This document shows positions 8,632 to 15,838 of a stretch of 36,284 bases of DNA, one piece after another. The notes beneath the pieces were generated by a model that did not search any database, was not told the origin of the DNA, and was given only the letters and a program-made list of their open reading frames with translations. Origin of the DNA: an uncultured bacterium (GTDB lineage Bacteria; Chloroflexota; Anaerolineae; J036; Brachytrichaceae); contig CAIQQO010000341.1 of NCBI GenBank assembly GCA_903873965.1, positions 1 through 36,284 of the forward strand, read 5' to 3'. A program made the position numbers and the translations under genes. Numbering within the stretch: the stretch's first letter is position 1; the number at the start of each line of letters is the position of its first letter.

Positions 8632-8659
8632 TGTGTTCAGACGACGCAGTCACAAGGGA

Positions 8660-8688
8660 TTGACGACATGTGTGATTGTTGATAGAGT
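8660..8688 (+). promoter_or_regulatory. Candidate promoter of amtB-glnK
   Basis: TTGACG (8660-8665), exactly 17 bp, TAGAGT (8683-8688): five and four consensus matches. The predicted start near 8695 would produce a leader of about 140 nt containing a small hairpin (CGCTC/GAGCG, about 8711-8727) and the terminator-like stem at 8748-8785. No sigma54 (-24/-12) element was seen. Confidence 0.5.
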
Positions 8689-8747
8689 ATCCGACCGTTT
8701 GCTAATAACGCGCTCCATGTAAGAGCGTGCATCTATAAAGGCCTGGT

Positions 8748-8790
8748 TGCCTGTGGCGCCACTGAAATAGTGTGTGCCACAGGCATTTTT
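8748..8790 (+). terminator. Terminator or attenuator in the amtB leader
   Basis: TGCCTGTGGC (8748-8757) pairs perfectly with GCCACAGGCA (8776-8785), with a further CACT/AGTG pairing inside the loop, and is followed by five T (8786-8790). It may simply end the SPFH operon. But it lies downstream of the candidate amtB promoter, so transcripts started there would have to read through it, which would make it an attenuator. Confidence 0.78.
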
Positions 8791-8835
8791 CGTTTAGTGC
8801 TGCTGATGTTTGTTGATATAGGAGAAGTACACATA

Positions 8836-10059
8836 GTGTCTCAAGTAAATAGTGGTGACACGGCGTGGGTTTTGATTGCGACAACCCTCGTGTTAATGAT
8901 GACTCCCGCGCTGGCGTTTTTTTATGGCGGTATGGTGCGTAAGAAAAATGTACTATCCACGCTGAATCTCAGTTTTATCGTGATTGCGGTAGTCAGCATC
9001 GAATGGGTACTGTACGGCTATACTATTGCCTTCGGCCCATCCATCGGCGGTTTATTCGGAGGTCCGGCCTATATCGGTTTTAACGGTGTCGGAAATGTTC
9101 CCAACCCAACATATGCCGCCACAATTCCCCACATTGTTTTCGCTGCCTACCAGATGATGTTTGCAGTCATTACACCCGCGCTGATTACCGGCGCCTTTGT
9201 TGAAAGGGTGCGCTTCAAGACTTTCCTCGTCTTTATCATCTTGTGGAGCACTTTTGTATATGGACCAGTTGCCCATTGGGTGTGGGGTGAAGGCGGCCTA
9301 TTCCATAGTTTAGGAGTGCTCGACTTTGCCGGTGGCACGGTCGTGCATGTCACTGCAGGCTTCTCGGCGCTGACGTTTGCTTACGTCATCGGCGAGCGCA
9401 AAGGTTACCCTTCATCGTCGATGGAACCTTCCAACATACCGTTTACTGTCCTTGGCGCCGGTCTGTTGTGGGCAGGATGGTTTGGTTTCAACGGTGGCAG
9501 TGCCTTGGCAGCGAATGGTTACGCGGCTAATGCGATTGTCACCAGTAATACGGCAGCGGCAGCCTCCGGGCTTGTGTGGATGTTCTTGAGCTGGCGCGAC
9601 AATAAGCCAAGTGTGCTCGGCATTGTAACGGGCGCAGTTGTCGGCCTTGTTGCTGTTACCCCGGCTAGCGGCTTTGTGACGCCGATGGCCGCAATAGTCA
9701 TCGGTGGTGTTGCTGCAGTCATAAGCTATTATGCAATCAAGCTCCGTCAGCGTATGAAGTTGGATGAGTCGCTGGATGTATGGGCATGTCATGGTATGGG
9801 CGGATTATGGGGCGCGCTGGCGACAGGCTTGTTCGCTTCGAAAGCCGTTAATCCTTCTGGCGCCGACGGCCTCTTCTACGGCAACCCGGGGCAGTTCCTG
9901 GTGCAGGCCATTACGGTCATTGTGGTCATCGTCTTTGCCATGTCCGTCACCTTTGTTATCACAAAGGTTTTGAAGCGCATCATGGGATTGCGCGTCGATA
10001 CGAATTCTGAGGAAGTGGGACTTGATATCAGCGAGCATGGCGAACGCGCTTATAGTTAA
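8836..10059 (+). CDS. amtB: Ammonium transporter
   Basis: Amt/MEP/Rh channel for NH4+/NH3 uptake, inner membrane, 408 aa with about eleven transmembrane helices. GTG 8836 is chosen: AGGAG lies 10 nt upstream, the extension to 8770 has no support, and the protein then starts VSQVNSGDTAWVLIATTLVL. Family motifs are ALAFFYGGMVRKKNVL, DFAGGTVVHVTAG (the Asp160 and His168 of E. coli AmtB), GWFGFNGGSA and WACHGMGGLWGALATG (the His318 pore residue). A basic cytoplasmic tail (KVLKRIMGL onward) can contact GlnK. It is followed after 41 bp by glnK, the standard pair in which the P-II protein blocks the channel when nitrogen is ample. Confidence 0.96.
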   Translation: MSQVNSGDTAWVLIATTLVLMMTPALAFFYGGMVRKKNVLSTLNLSFIVIAVVSIEWVLYGYTIAFGPSIGGLFGGPAYIGFNGVGNVPNPTYAATIPHIVFAAYQMMFAVITPALITGAFVERVRFKTFLVFIILWSTFVYGPVAHWVWGEGGLFHSLGVLDFAGGTVVHVTAGFSALTFAYVIGERKGYPSSSMEPSNIPFTVLGAGLLWAGWFGFNGGSALAANGYAANAIVTSNTAAAASGLVWMFLSWRDNKPSVLGIVTGAVVGLVAVTPASGFVTPMAAIVIGGVAAVISYYAIKLRQRMKLDESLDVWACHGMGGLWGALATGLFASKAVNPSGADGLFYGNPGQFLVQAITVIVVIVFAMSVTFVITKVLKRIMGLRVDTNSEEVGLDISEHGERAYS

Positions 10060-10100
10060 GTTGCTTGATGTGGAATTATTACCCGGGAAGGTAAACTGAG

Positions 10101-10478
10101 ATGACCAAGAAAATTGAAGCGATTATTCGTGAAGAGAAGCTCAATGACGTGAAGGATGCGTTGCGCGCCATTGGTATTGTCGGAATGAATGTATGCGAGG
10201 TGCGCGGCCATGGCCGCCAGGGCGGTATCGTGCTGGCGGGCAGGACGGGTTCTTATCAGGTTGATATGTTGCCGCGCCTGCAACTCAATATTGTGCTCAG
10301 TGATAAAAATGTAGATCGGACTGTTGATGCGATATGCAATGCCACGCGCTCTGGGAAACCGGGTGACGGTATTATTTTCGTATACCCCGTAGACGAAGTG
10401 ATTCGCATTCGTACTAATGAGCGTGGTCATGAGGCGCTCATGTACGAAGGTGATATTGATACGGTGTCAGAAACGTAA
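10101..10478 (+). CDS. glnK: Nitrogen regulatory protein P-II
   Basis: Trimeric signal protein sensing ATP/ADP and 2-oxoglutarate, regulating AmtB and probably glutamine synthetase. 125 aa, a little longer than the usual 112 because of a C-terminal tail (YEGDIDTVSET). The signature MTKKIEAIIREEKLNDVKDAL begins it, and Gln40 of GRQGG matches the 2-OG ligand Gln39. The T-loop reads GRTGSYQVDMLP; Tyr52 aligns with Tyr51 of E. coli GlnB, so the nucleotidylylation site is kept, while Tyr46 is replaced by Gly. The C-terminal block GKPGDGIIFVYPVDEVIRIR is intact. GlnK rather than GlnB is inferred from the amtB neighbour. Confidence 0.95.
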   Translation: MTKKIEAIIREEKLNDVKDALRAIGIVGMNVCEVRGHGRQGGIVLAGRTGSYQVDMLPRLQLNIVLSDKNVDRTVDAICNATRSGKPGDGIIFVYPVDEVIRIRTNERGHEALMYEGDIDTVSET

Positions 10479-10527
10479 CGTTATGCTTGCTGCTGTGCAA
10501 GTGGGCATAAGCAGGAATACAAAAGGC

Positions 10528-10563
10528 GTCAGAGATCAGATCGCAGAAGGTTTCTGACTTTTT
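10528..10563 (+). terminator. Likely terminator after glnK
   Basis: GTCAGA (10528-10533) and TCTGAC (10553-10558) bracket a 19-nt loop and are followed by five T. A second stem, TTATGC/GCATAA with inner TTGC/GCAA, lies just before it (about 10481-10510) without a T-run. The stem is short, so efficiency is uncertain. Confidence 0.5.
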
Positions 10564-10584
10564 CGCTTGTGCTAAGGAGTGATG

Positions 10585-11598
10585 ATGGGTTCAGGGAAAC
10601 TGGCTGAATTACCGGTGCTTGATTTGTCACGCATGGCTTTGGGACCGATTGAACGCAATCATTTTCTGGCTGAACTCCGCCAAACGGCGCATGGCATTGG
10701 CTTCTTCTATCTCACAGGTCATGGCGTTGATCCGGTGCTGGTGCACGATATTCTTGCCACTTCACGCCGTTTTTTTAACCTGCCGATACAGGATAAGTTG
10801 GCAATCGAGATGCTCCACTCGCCACATTTCCGTGGTTATACGCGCGTTGGTATGGAACGTACGCGTGGTCTGCCGGACTGGCGCGAGCAGATCGATATTG
10901 GCGCTGAACTTCCGGCGCGTCCGATGGACACTGGACTTGAATCATGGTGGTGGCTGCAGGGGCCAAACCAATGGCCAGCAGCGCTGCCTGAACTCAAATC
11001 GCTTGTGCTGCGATACCAGGCAGCTGTAACTGATGTGGCCATCAGGTTGGTCAGGGCTTTTCTTGCGGCATTGGATCAGGATGAGCACACGTTTGATGCG
11101 ATCTTCAATCCGCATCCACAGCAACTGATCAAACTCATTCGTTATCCGGGCCGCGAATCCACCGAAGGGGATCAGGGCGTGGGTGCCCACAAAGATGGTG
11201 GCTTCGTCACAATGTTGTTGCAGGATGTCCAGAATGGTCTGCAGGTTGACTATGAAGGTGAGTGGATTAGCGCACCGCCGATCCCTGGCACCTTCATTAT
11301 CAATATTGGTGAGTTGCTTGAAATGGCATCGGACGGTTACCTGCGTGCTACTGTGCATCGCGCTGTCACACCGCCTCCCGGTACAGATCGCCTCGCAGTG
11401 GGATTCTTTTTCGGCGCCTGCCTTGATGCTTCTATCCCCGTTCTCTCCCTTAAGTCTGAACTTGCTGCCGAAATGCGCGGGGTGACCGTTGATCCGCTCA
11501 ACCCGATGTTCCATGACACTGGCAAAAACCAAATGAAGAGCCGTCTGCGTTCGCACCCGGACGTGGCGCAACGCCATCATGCGGCACTCCTCAGTTAG
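10585..11598 (+). CDS. 2OG/Fe(II) oxygenase, isopenicillin-N-synthase type
   Basis: Non-haem iron, 2-oxoglutarate-dependent oxygenase of the IPNS/flavanone hydroxylase family, 337 aa. The N-terminal DIOX_N region (LPVLDLSRMALG, then GIGFFYLTGHGVDPVLV) is followed by the double-stranded beta-helix. Iron ligands are His202 and Asp204 (GAHKDGGF) and His258 (ATVHRAV); Arg269 (DRLAVGFF) fits the 2-OG carboxylate anchor. Three in-frame starts follow AAGGAG (GTG 10579, ATG 10582, ATG 10585); 10585 has the best spacing. It follows glnK after a probable terminator, so it is likely a separate transcript. The substrate cannot be told from sequence; small-molecule hydroxylation is the family norm. Its stop overlaps the convergent MFS stop. 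Confidence 0.85.
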   Translation: MGSGKLAELPVLDLSRMALGPIERNHFLAELRQTAHGIGFFYLTGHGVDPVLVHDILATSRRFFNLPIQDKLAIEMLHSPHFRGYTRVGMERTRGLPDWREQIDIGAELPARPMDTGLESWWWLQGPNQWPAALPELKSLVLRYQAAVTDVAIRLVRAFLAALDQDEHTFDAIFNPHPQQLIKLIRYPGRESTEGDQGVGAHKDGGFVTMLLQDVQNGLQVDYEGEWISAPPIPGTFIINIGELLEMASDGYLRATVHRAVTPPPGTDRLAVGFFFGACLDASIPVLSLKSELAAEMRGVTVDPLNPMFHDTGKNQMKSRLRSHPDVAQRHHAALLS

Positions 11599-12836
11599 GT
11601 CGACTTCAGTGAGTTTTCCCGTGTAGCCAGGTGATAACACACAGCCGCCACCCCGTAAAGCCCGATAGCCGTCATAAACAAGGGCGCGAACCCCGCGTGA
11701 TCCTGCACGTAACCGCTCAAGGGTGGGGCGACAGTCGGTCCGACGTTTGCCGATGTCGAGTAGATCAGATTGACCACTGCATATTCGTGCGGGGGTGTCT
11801 GATCAATGACATAGGCTCTGTAGAGTGGCAGGGTGGCGTTGTACAGCCCTGCGCGGATCACAATGACAGTGGCAACCAGTTCGTACCACGGGCTGAACCC
11901 GATCACCACGAGACACAGCATTGAGAAGAGCGTCCCCGCTATGACAACCCGCGCGCGCCCCAGGGTGTTGGCTGCGAATGGCCCAAGCAAAGCACAGATG
12001 CCGATGGACAGGCTGGTAGCGCCCTGAATGACCCCGATCATGGCATTGCTGGTTCCAAAGCGTTGTTTCAGATACAGATTGATGAAAGGAAAAATCAACG
12101 ACCCGCCCAGAAAAGTAACCAGGATGGGCAGCGCATATTTCCAGATCGGTGTTTTTAGTTTCAGAAGTACGCGAGGGTTAAAGTAACTGAGCGTGCTCTG
12201 GCGTGGCGACTCCCGCGCTATCTCTTGACCATGATCGTGAATCATCGTAAGCGGCACAATGCCTAGTGCCCGCACGACCAGCGAACCGAGCATGACGGTA
12301 CGATAGGCTGTCGGGCTTTCCGCGCCAACGCCTAGCCACGGCGCCGCCAAACTCGGTAAGACACCTGCCAACAGGCTACCGAAAAACAGAGCCAGCGTGG
12401 TGCATCCTTCCACAGTGCTGAATAGCGTGGTGCGTTCGCGCGCGGTGCTGACTTCCGCCAGCAGCGGCACAACCGCAAGCGCATAGAGTACGACGCCAAA
12501 ACCGCTGATCACTTGGATAGCGATGATCACCACCGGCGATGTTGCAAACAACGCAGTTGCCATGGTAGCCAGCGCGACGACTGCGCCGCTGATGGCCGCG
12601 CGGCGTCGCCCGATCATATCGAGCAGGAAAGCAGCTGGAACGCTGGCGATCACCCCGCCCATTTGTGATGCTGTTGCTGTCAGGCCGATAAACGCGCGAT
12701 CGAATCCCAATCCTTGTAGGTACAGCGTGAAGTAAACAGCTGGCACTGCTGTTGCGAACGCAAAGATCGTCAACGTGATGAGGAATAGACGGGCTTCATG
12801 CGTGAAGCTTCGGATATGACTGAGATAGAGTTGCAT
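11595..12836 (-). CDS. MFS transporter
   Basis: 413 aa, twelve predicted transmembrane helices in two six-helix halves. The first half carries the MFS motif A variant (DMIGRRRAAISG) in the loop between helices 2 and 3. A central cytoplasmic loop (HDHGQEIARESPRQSTLSYF) separates the halves, and the second half has NTLGRARVVIAG at the equivalent site. The substrate is unknown; a drug-efflux-like or small organic solute exporter is the usual outcome for this type. ATG 12836 overlaps the stop of the flavoprotein gene by one base, so translation is coupled, which suggests the two act together. It ends tail-to-tail with the 2OG oxygenase gene, with a 4-bp overlap. Confidence 0.88.
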   Translation of the reverse strand: MQLYLSHIRSFTHEARLFLITLTIFAFATAVPAVYFTLYLQGLGFDRAFIGLTATASQMGGVIASVPAAFLLDMIGRRRAAISGAVVALATMATALFATSPVVIIAIQVISGFGVVLYALAVVPLLAEVSTARERTTLFSTVEGCTTLALFFGSLLAGVLPSLAAPWLGVGAESPTAYRTVMLGSLVVRALGIVPLTMIHDHGQEIARESPRQSTLSYFNPRVLLKLKTPIWKYALPILVTFLGGSLIFPFINLYLKQRFGTSNAMIGVIQGATSLSIGICALLGPFAANTLGRARVVIAGTLFSMLCLVVIGFSPWYELVATVIVIRAGLYNATLPLYRAYVIDQTPPHEYAVVNLIYSTSANVGPTVAPPLSGYVQDHAGFAPLFMTAIGLYGVAAVCYHLATRENSLKST

Positions 12837-13342
12837 CAGGCTGGCGGTAACGCTGCGATGATGGCGCTGATTGGACCTAGTGTCAGGCCAGTCCCATCGT
12901 AACTGGGTTCGATGACGTGCGCGCCCCAGCCGCGCAGTGTGGCAACGGACGCGCGCGCTGCCGGATGCGCCCAGAGTCTTTCGTTGAGCGACACAGCGAC
13001 GATGACTGTTTGGCGCAGACCGATCATCTCGGCGCAGATCGATAGCGCGAGATTATCGGCGCAGCCTTGCGCCAGTTTGTTAAGCGAATTGAAACTGCAC
13101 GGGGCAAACACGACCGGCGCGATGGGCGCGCGCGGCTGCAAGGCTTGATCGAGATAAGCGTCGACCACGCAACAGCCCAGGATGCGCGATAGTGTCAACG
13201 GGCTGACGATCTGGCGCGAGCCGGGTGTTTGCACTATGATCAGGCGCTCTGCATACGGGCGCAGTGCGCCGGCAATTTCGCCGGCGCGCCATGCGGTGAC
13301 TGCACCGCTGACCAGTAGATAGAGGTTAGGGTAGGATGACAT
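12836..13342 (-). CDS. Flavoprotein of the HFCD (UbiX/Dfp) type
   Basis: 168 aa, single flavoprotein domain of the homo-oligomeric flavin-containing Cys decarboxylase fold: N-terminal beta strand NLYLLVSGAVTAWRAGEIAG, mid-protein VFAPCSFNSLNKLAQGCADN (the FMN-contacting N-K-x-A-x-G-x-A-D segment) and VIVAVSLNERLWAHPAARAS (usual N-x-x-M/L-W-x-x-P block). No CTP-binding CoaB domain follows, so it is not a full Dfp. It could be a decarboxylase, a prenyl-FMN-type enzyme or a flavin-dependent reductase of a small molecule. It sits between a zinc-ribbon gene (6-bp gap) and a coupled MFS transporter, suggesting processing of a transported compound. The family is fairly certain, the reaction unknown. 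Confidence 0.75.
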   Translation of the reverse strand: MSSYPNLYLLVSGAVTAWRAGEIAGALRPYAERLIIVQTPGSRQIVSPLTLSRILGCCVVDAYLDQALQPRAPIAPVVFAPCSFNSLNKLAQGCADNLALSICAEMIGLRQTVIVAVSLNERLWAHPAARASVATLRGWGAHVIEPSYDGTGLTLGPISAIIAALPPA

Positions 13343-13348
13343 GGATGG

Positions 13349-14053
13349 CTAGCTGGGGAACAAGATGCGCCCGCATCCGGTGCATATGGCGAGTGTCGCG
13401 CCTGTGCGCGCCTGCTGTAGAAGCACCGATGAAGGTTCTTCCCCACACAGCCCGCAGCCGTTATTTTTCAACATGGCAACCGCAATGCCGCTGGCCTTCT
13501 TCGTTCGCAGCGCGACATAGATGTTCAAGTCAGCGCGCGGGATGGCCATCGAGATGGCTTCGCGACGTTCTTCATTCGCACTGATGCGATCCTTCAACTG
13601 CGCACGCACGTTTCTCAATTCAACACAATCTTCCTGCCAGTGTTTGGTTGACTGCGCTACGGCGGCCTCGCAGTTTGTCATGATGGTGGTCGCCTCTTCC
13701 AGCGCCAGCATCTGGGTGAACTGTTTCTCTTCGTGCGTCGCGCTGTTGCGTTTCAGCATTTCTATTTCGCGTTGCAGGTCAATCAGTTCTTTTGGTGTCT
13801 TGATCAAGCCTTTGTACAGTCGGTCTTCATTCTCTTTGATCTTGTCGTAAAGCGAGCGTCCTTCAAGCTCCAGCGACTTTGCCTCCAGCGACAGCTTGTG
13901 CTGCGCTTGCTGTGCTTTGACGAGTTCGGTTTGCGCATGGGCTACGGCCGGATTCGTTGTTAATGCTGCTTCAACCTCGCGCAATTGCTTGCGGGCGGTG
14001 TCCAGGTCTAAGTCCAATAGTTGCAGGCGATAGAGTGGCTCGGCTTTCGACAT
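13349..14053 (-). CDS. Coiled-coil zinc-ribbon protein, CdsZ/DR0291 family
   Basis: 234 aa. Residues 10-170 form a long helical hairpin rich in Leu, Glu, Gln and Lys (EAALTTNPAVAHAQTELVKA, LKRNSATHEEKQFTQML), with the family block YKGLIKTPKELIDLQREIEM at about 95-115. The C-terminus is a zinc ribbon with two Cys pairs, NGCGLCGEEP and ICTGCGRILFPS. Proteins of this family are widespread and bind nucleic acid or other proteins, but the role is unsettled. The ATG at 14053 has no SD; a TATACT hexamer ends 6 nt before it, so the mRNA may be leaderless. First gene of the operon with the flavoprotein and the MFS transporter. Confidence 0.85.
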   Translation of the reverse strand: MSKAEPLYRLQLLDLDLDTARKQLREVEAALTTNPAVAHAQTELVKAQQAQHKLSLEAKSLELEGRSLYDKIKENEDRLYKGLIKTPKELIDLQREIEMLKRNSATHEEKQFTQMLALEEATTIMTNCEAAVAQSTKHWQEDCVELRNVRAQLKDRISANEERREAISMAIPRADLNIYVALRTKKASGIAVAMLKNNGCGLCGEEPSSVLLQQARTGATLAICTGCGRILFPS

Positions 14054-14059
14054 AGTGAA

Positions 14060-14067
14060 AGTATAAT
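14060..14067. promoter_or_regulatory. Symmetric bidirectional -10 element, leaderless in both directions
   Basis: Plus strand: TATAAT at 14062-14067, then 7 nt, then the ATG of the mannosyltransferase at 14075. Minus strand: TATACT at 14065-14060, then 6 nt, then the ATG of the zinc-ribbon gene at 14053. The two hexamers share four bases, and transcription starting at the normal distance would begin at or within a base of each start codon. No SD is present on either side and no convincing -35 box was found. The 21-bp intergenic space leaves no room for ordinary leaders. Confidence 0.65.
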
Positions 14068-14074
14068 CAATTCA

Positions 14075-14872
14075 ATGCAAGTAGATGACGCGGGGACAAA
14101 GCCAGACGCTGTAAGCTTAAAAATCATGGTGGTTGTCCCGACATACAACGAGCTCGAAAATATACAGAGGCTGGTACCCCAGTTACTCGAACTGGATTTT
14201 GGCAACAAGGCGCACTTGACTGTATGCGTGGTCGACGACAATTCCCCGGATGGCACAGGCGGTTATGCCGACCAGCTGGCCGCAGCAGATGTGCGCGTTA
14301 GAGTGGTTCACCGCAAAGGCAAGCTAGGACTTGGCACTGCGTATGTTGCCGGTATGCGATACGGATTAGCTCAGGGCAGCGATGCTGTCCTCACGATGGA
14401 TGCTGATTTCTCGCACCATCCGCGATATATTCCTTCTATGGTTGCGGCATTGACCAACGCTGATCTGGTGATTGGCTCGCGCTATGTTCCGGGCGGGCAG
14501 GTGCTTTATCCGCCATTGCGTCGGCTGCTCAGCCGCGTTGCTAATGCTTTTGCGCATCTTGCGCTGGGGCTGAAGGCCAATGACTGTACGGCGGGATTTA
14601 GATTGTATCGATGCCATGTGCTGGAGTCTATTCCGCTTGAACAGATATTCTCGAATGGCTACTCGTTTCTGATCGAGATGTTCTTTGAGGTACAGTTGCG
14701 CCAGTGGCGCGTAGTTGAAGTGCCGATTATCTTTGAAGATCGCCGCTATGGACAGTCTAAGATATCGAGTAACGAAATTCTAAAAGCGGGCTACACTATT
14801 ATTAGGTTGTTCGCACGACGACTGATACGCAGGCAAGTGCGCATGAATACTGAGTTGTCAAGGAGCAAGTGA
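14075..14872 (+). CDS. Polyprenol-phosphate mannosyltransferase (Dpm1-like GT2)
   Basis: GT2 glycosyltransferase that makes polyprenol-phosphate mannose (or another hexose) at the cytoplasmic membrane face. 265 aa, single soluble domain without the C-terminal membrane helices of some relatives. Motifs: VVVPTYNELENIQRLVPQL, the nucleotide-sugar Asp in VVDDNSPDGTGG, the metal DxD in LTMDADFSHHP, the acceptor loop VIGSRYVPGGQV, and IIFEDRRYGQSKISSNEILK near the end. ATG 14075 is chosen because a TATAAT ends 7 nt before it; there is no SD, and ATG 14126 has none either. It heads a plus-strand unit with a small membrane peptide (ATG overlapping its stop) and comF. Donor specificity cannot be fixed from sequence. 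Confidence 0.88.
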   Translation: MQVDDAGTKPDAVSLKIMVVVPTYNELENIQRLVPQLLELDFGNKAHLTVCVVDDNSPDGTGGYADQLAAADVRVRVVHRKGKLGLGTAYVAGMRYGLAQGSDAVLTMDADFSHHPRYIPSMVAALTNADLVIGSRYVPGGQVLYPPLRRLLSRVANAFAHLALGLKANDCTAGFRLYRCHVLESIPLEQIFSNGYSFLIEMFFEVQLRQWRVVEVPIIFEDRRYGQSKISSNEILKAGYTIIRLFARRLIRRQVRMNTELSRSK

Positions 14873-15018
14873 TGCGTCCACCCAGTGGTGAAGGCGGGCG
14901 AGGTAGTTTGATCGACTTCGCATTGATTTTGATTTTGTTCGCAATCGTACTGGTTGTGATTCTGGTATTGCTGGGGCCTGCGATTACAGATAATCTTGGA
15001 AGATTGGTGAGACCCTGA
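14872..15018 (+). CDS. 48-aa single-span membrane peptide, Flp-pilin-like
   Basis: Small ORF below the usual size cut-off, starting at ATG 14872, which overlaps the mannosyltransferase TGA by one base (TGATG), with AAGGAG about 7 nt upstream. It has a short Gly/Arg/Pro-rich head (MRPPSGEGGRGS), one long hydrophobic helix (residues 13-34, LIDFALILILFAIVLVVILV plus LL) and a tail GPAITDNLGRLVRP. The LIDFALIL...LLGPAI layout resembles Flp/type IVb pilins, which carry LVEYALIL and LLGPAIG in the same places; here Asp-Phe replaces Glu-Tyr and the Gly cleavage spacing is off by one. It could be a pilin-like or an unrelated small membrane subunit that helps the mannosyltransferase. Coding status is well supported by the SD and the coupling. 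Confidence 0.72.
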   Translation: MRPPSGEGGRGSLIDFALILILFAIVLVVILVLLGPAITDNLGRLVRP

Positions 15019-15054
15019 CACGTTCTTCTTAGAGCGTAGGCGAGATTTCTACTT

Positions 15055-15750
15055 ATGGCGATGCATACACAGCACCCGGCGCTGAATCTGCGCTGCTGGT
15101 TCACAGCGTTGCTTGACCTGCTTTACCCGGTTCGATGTGGGGGATGTTCCGAGGCGGGTAAGGGAGTGTGGTGCGAGGTATGTGACGCTGCTGTGAGACG
15201 CTTGTATCCCCCGTTGCAGACGCGCACTGTTGCGTTGCAGTCACCCCACGCTGGGATTGCGATGGAAGTCACTTCAGCGGCAATTTACGCTGAACCGCTA
15301 CGCGACGGCATCCATGCTTTCAAGTATGATGGAAGTCGTGATTTGGCGGCGCCGCTAGCGCGATTCATGATTGAGGCGTGGGCCAATGGCGGGTTGCAGG
15401 CTGATCTGCTTGTCCCTGTGCCGTTGCACCCGCGCAGAAAGCGTGAGCGTGGCTATAACCAGAGTGCATTACTGGCGAAGCAGATGAGCAGCGTGTTGGG
15501 TGTAGTGGTGGATCAGCAGGCTATACGGCGCTTGCGGTACACCGATCAGCAAGCCATACTGGCTCATGAGGAGCGGCGCCATAATGTCCAAGGGGCGTTC
15601 AGAGCAGAACCTGCGCGTTCCAATGGTAAACATATCATGTTGGTGGATGATGTATTTACCACTGGCGCCACATTGAGCGAGTGCGCAGCGACTTTATTGA
15701 GTGCAGGTGCCATTCGTGTAAGCGCGATGACACTTGCCCGAGCTGGTTGA
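15055..15750 (+). CDS. comF: ComF family phosphoribosyltransferase-like protein
   Basis: 231 aa. N-terminal zinc-finger region (LLYPVRCGGCSEAGKG, VWCEVC) followed by a type I PRTase domain: YAEPLRDGIHAFKYDGSRD, VPVPLHPRRKRERGYNQSAL, and the PRPP loop MLVDDVFTTGATLSECAATL. ComF(C) proteins are needed for natural transformation in several bacteria, probably in the single-strand DNA uptake or replication step; the exact reaction is unknown. Start codons 15055 and 15061 are both possible, with no good SD. Whether the window's MBL-fold protein (3956-5203) belongs to competence is not shown; it lacks a ComEC channel. Confidence 0.93.
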   Translation: MAMHTQHPALNLRCWFTALLDLLYPVRCGGCSEAGKGVWCEVCDAAVRRLYPPLQTRTVALQSPHAGIAMEVTSAAIYAEPLRDGIHAFKYDGSRDLAAPLARFMIEAWANGGLQADLLVPVPLHPRRKRERGYNQSALLAKQMSSVLGVVVDQQAIRRLRYTDQQAILAHEERRHNVQGAFRAEPARSNGKHIMLVDDVFTTGATLSECAATLLSAGAIRVSAMTLARAG

Positions 15751-15838
15751 TGAACGGTGCTGGATTTGCCGAAGACGTTGGTAAAAGAGGCAGGCCAGAC
15801 ATCGAGAATCAAAAATGTTTTCATAGAGGAGTGTTGCA

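Noticed and set aside
8702-8884. 60-aa minus-strand ORF before amtB
   Set aside because: It spans the terminator stem and runs into the amtB start region; no SD or protein features.
10101-10478. Loss of the uridylylation Tyr in GlnK
   Set aside because: After aligning the T-loop with a one-residue offset, Tyr52 corresponds to Tyr51 of GlnB; only Tyr46 is replaced.
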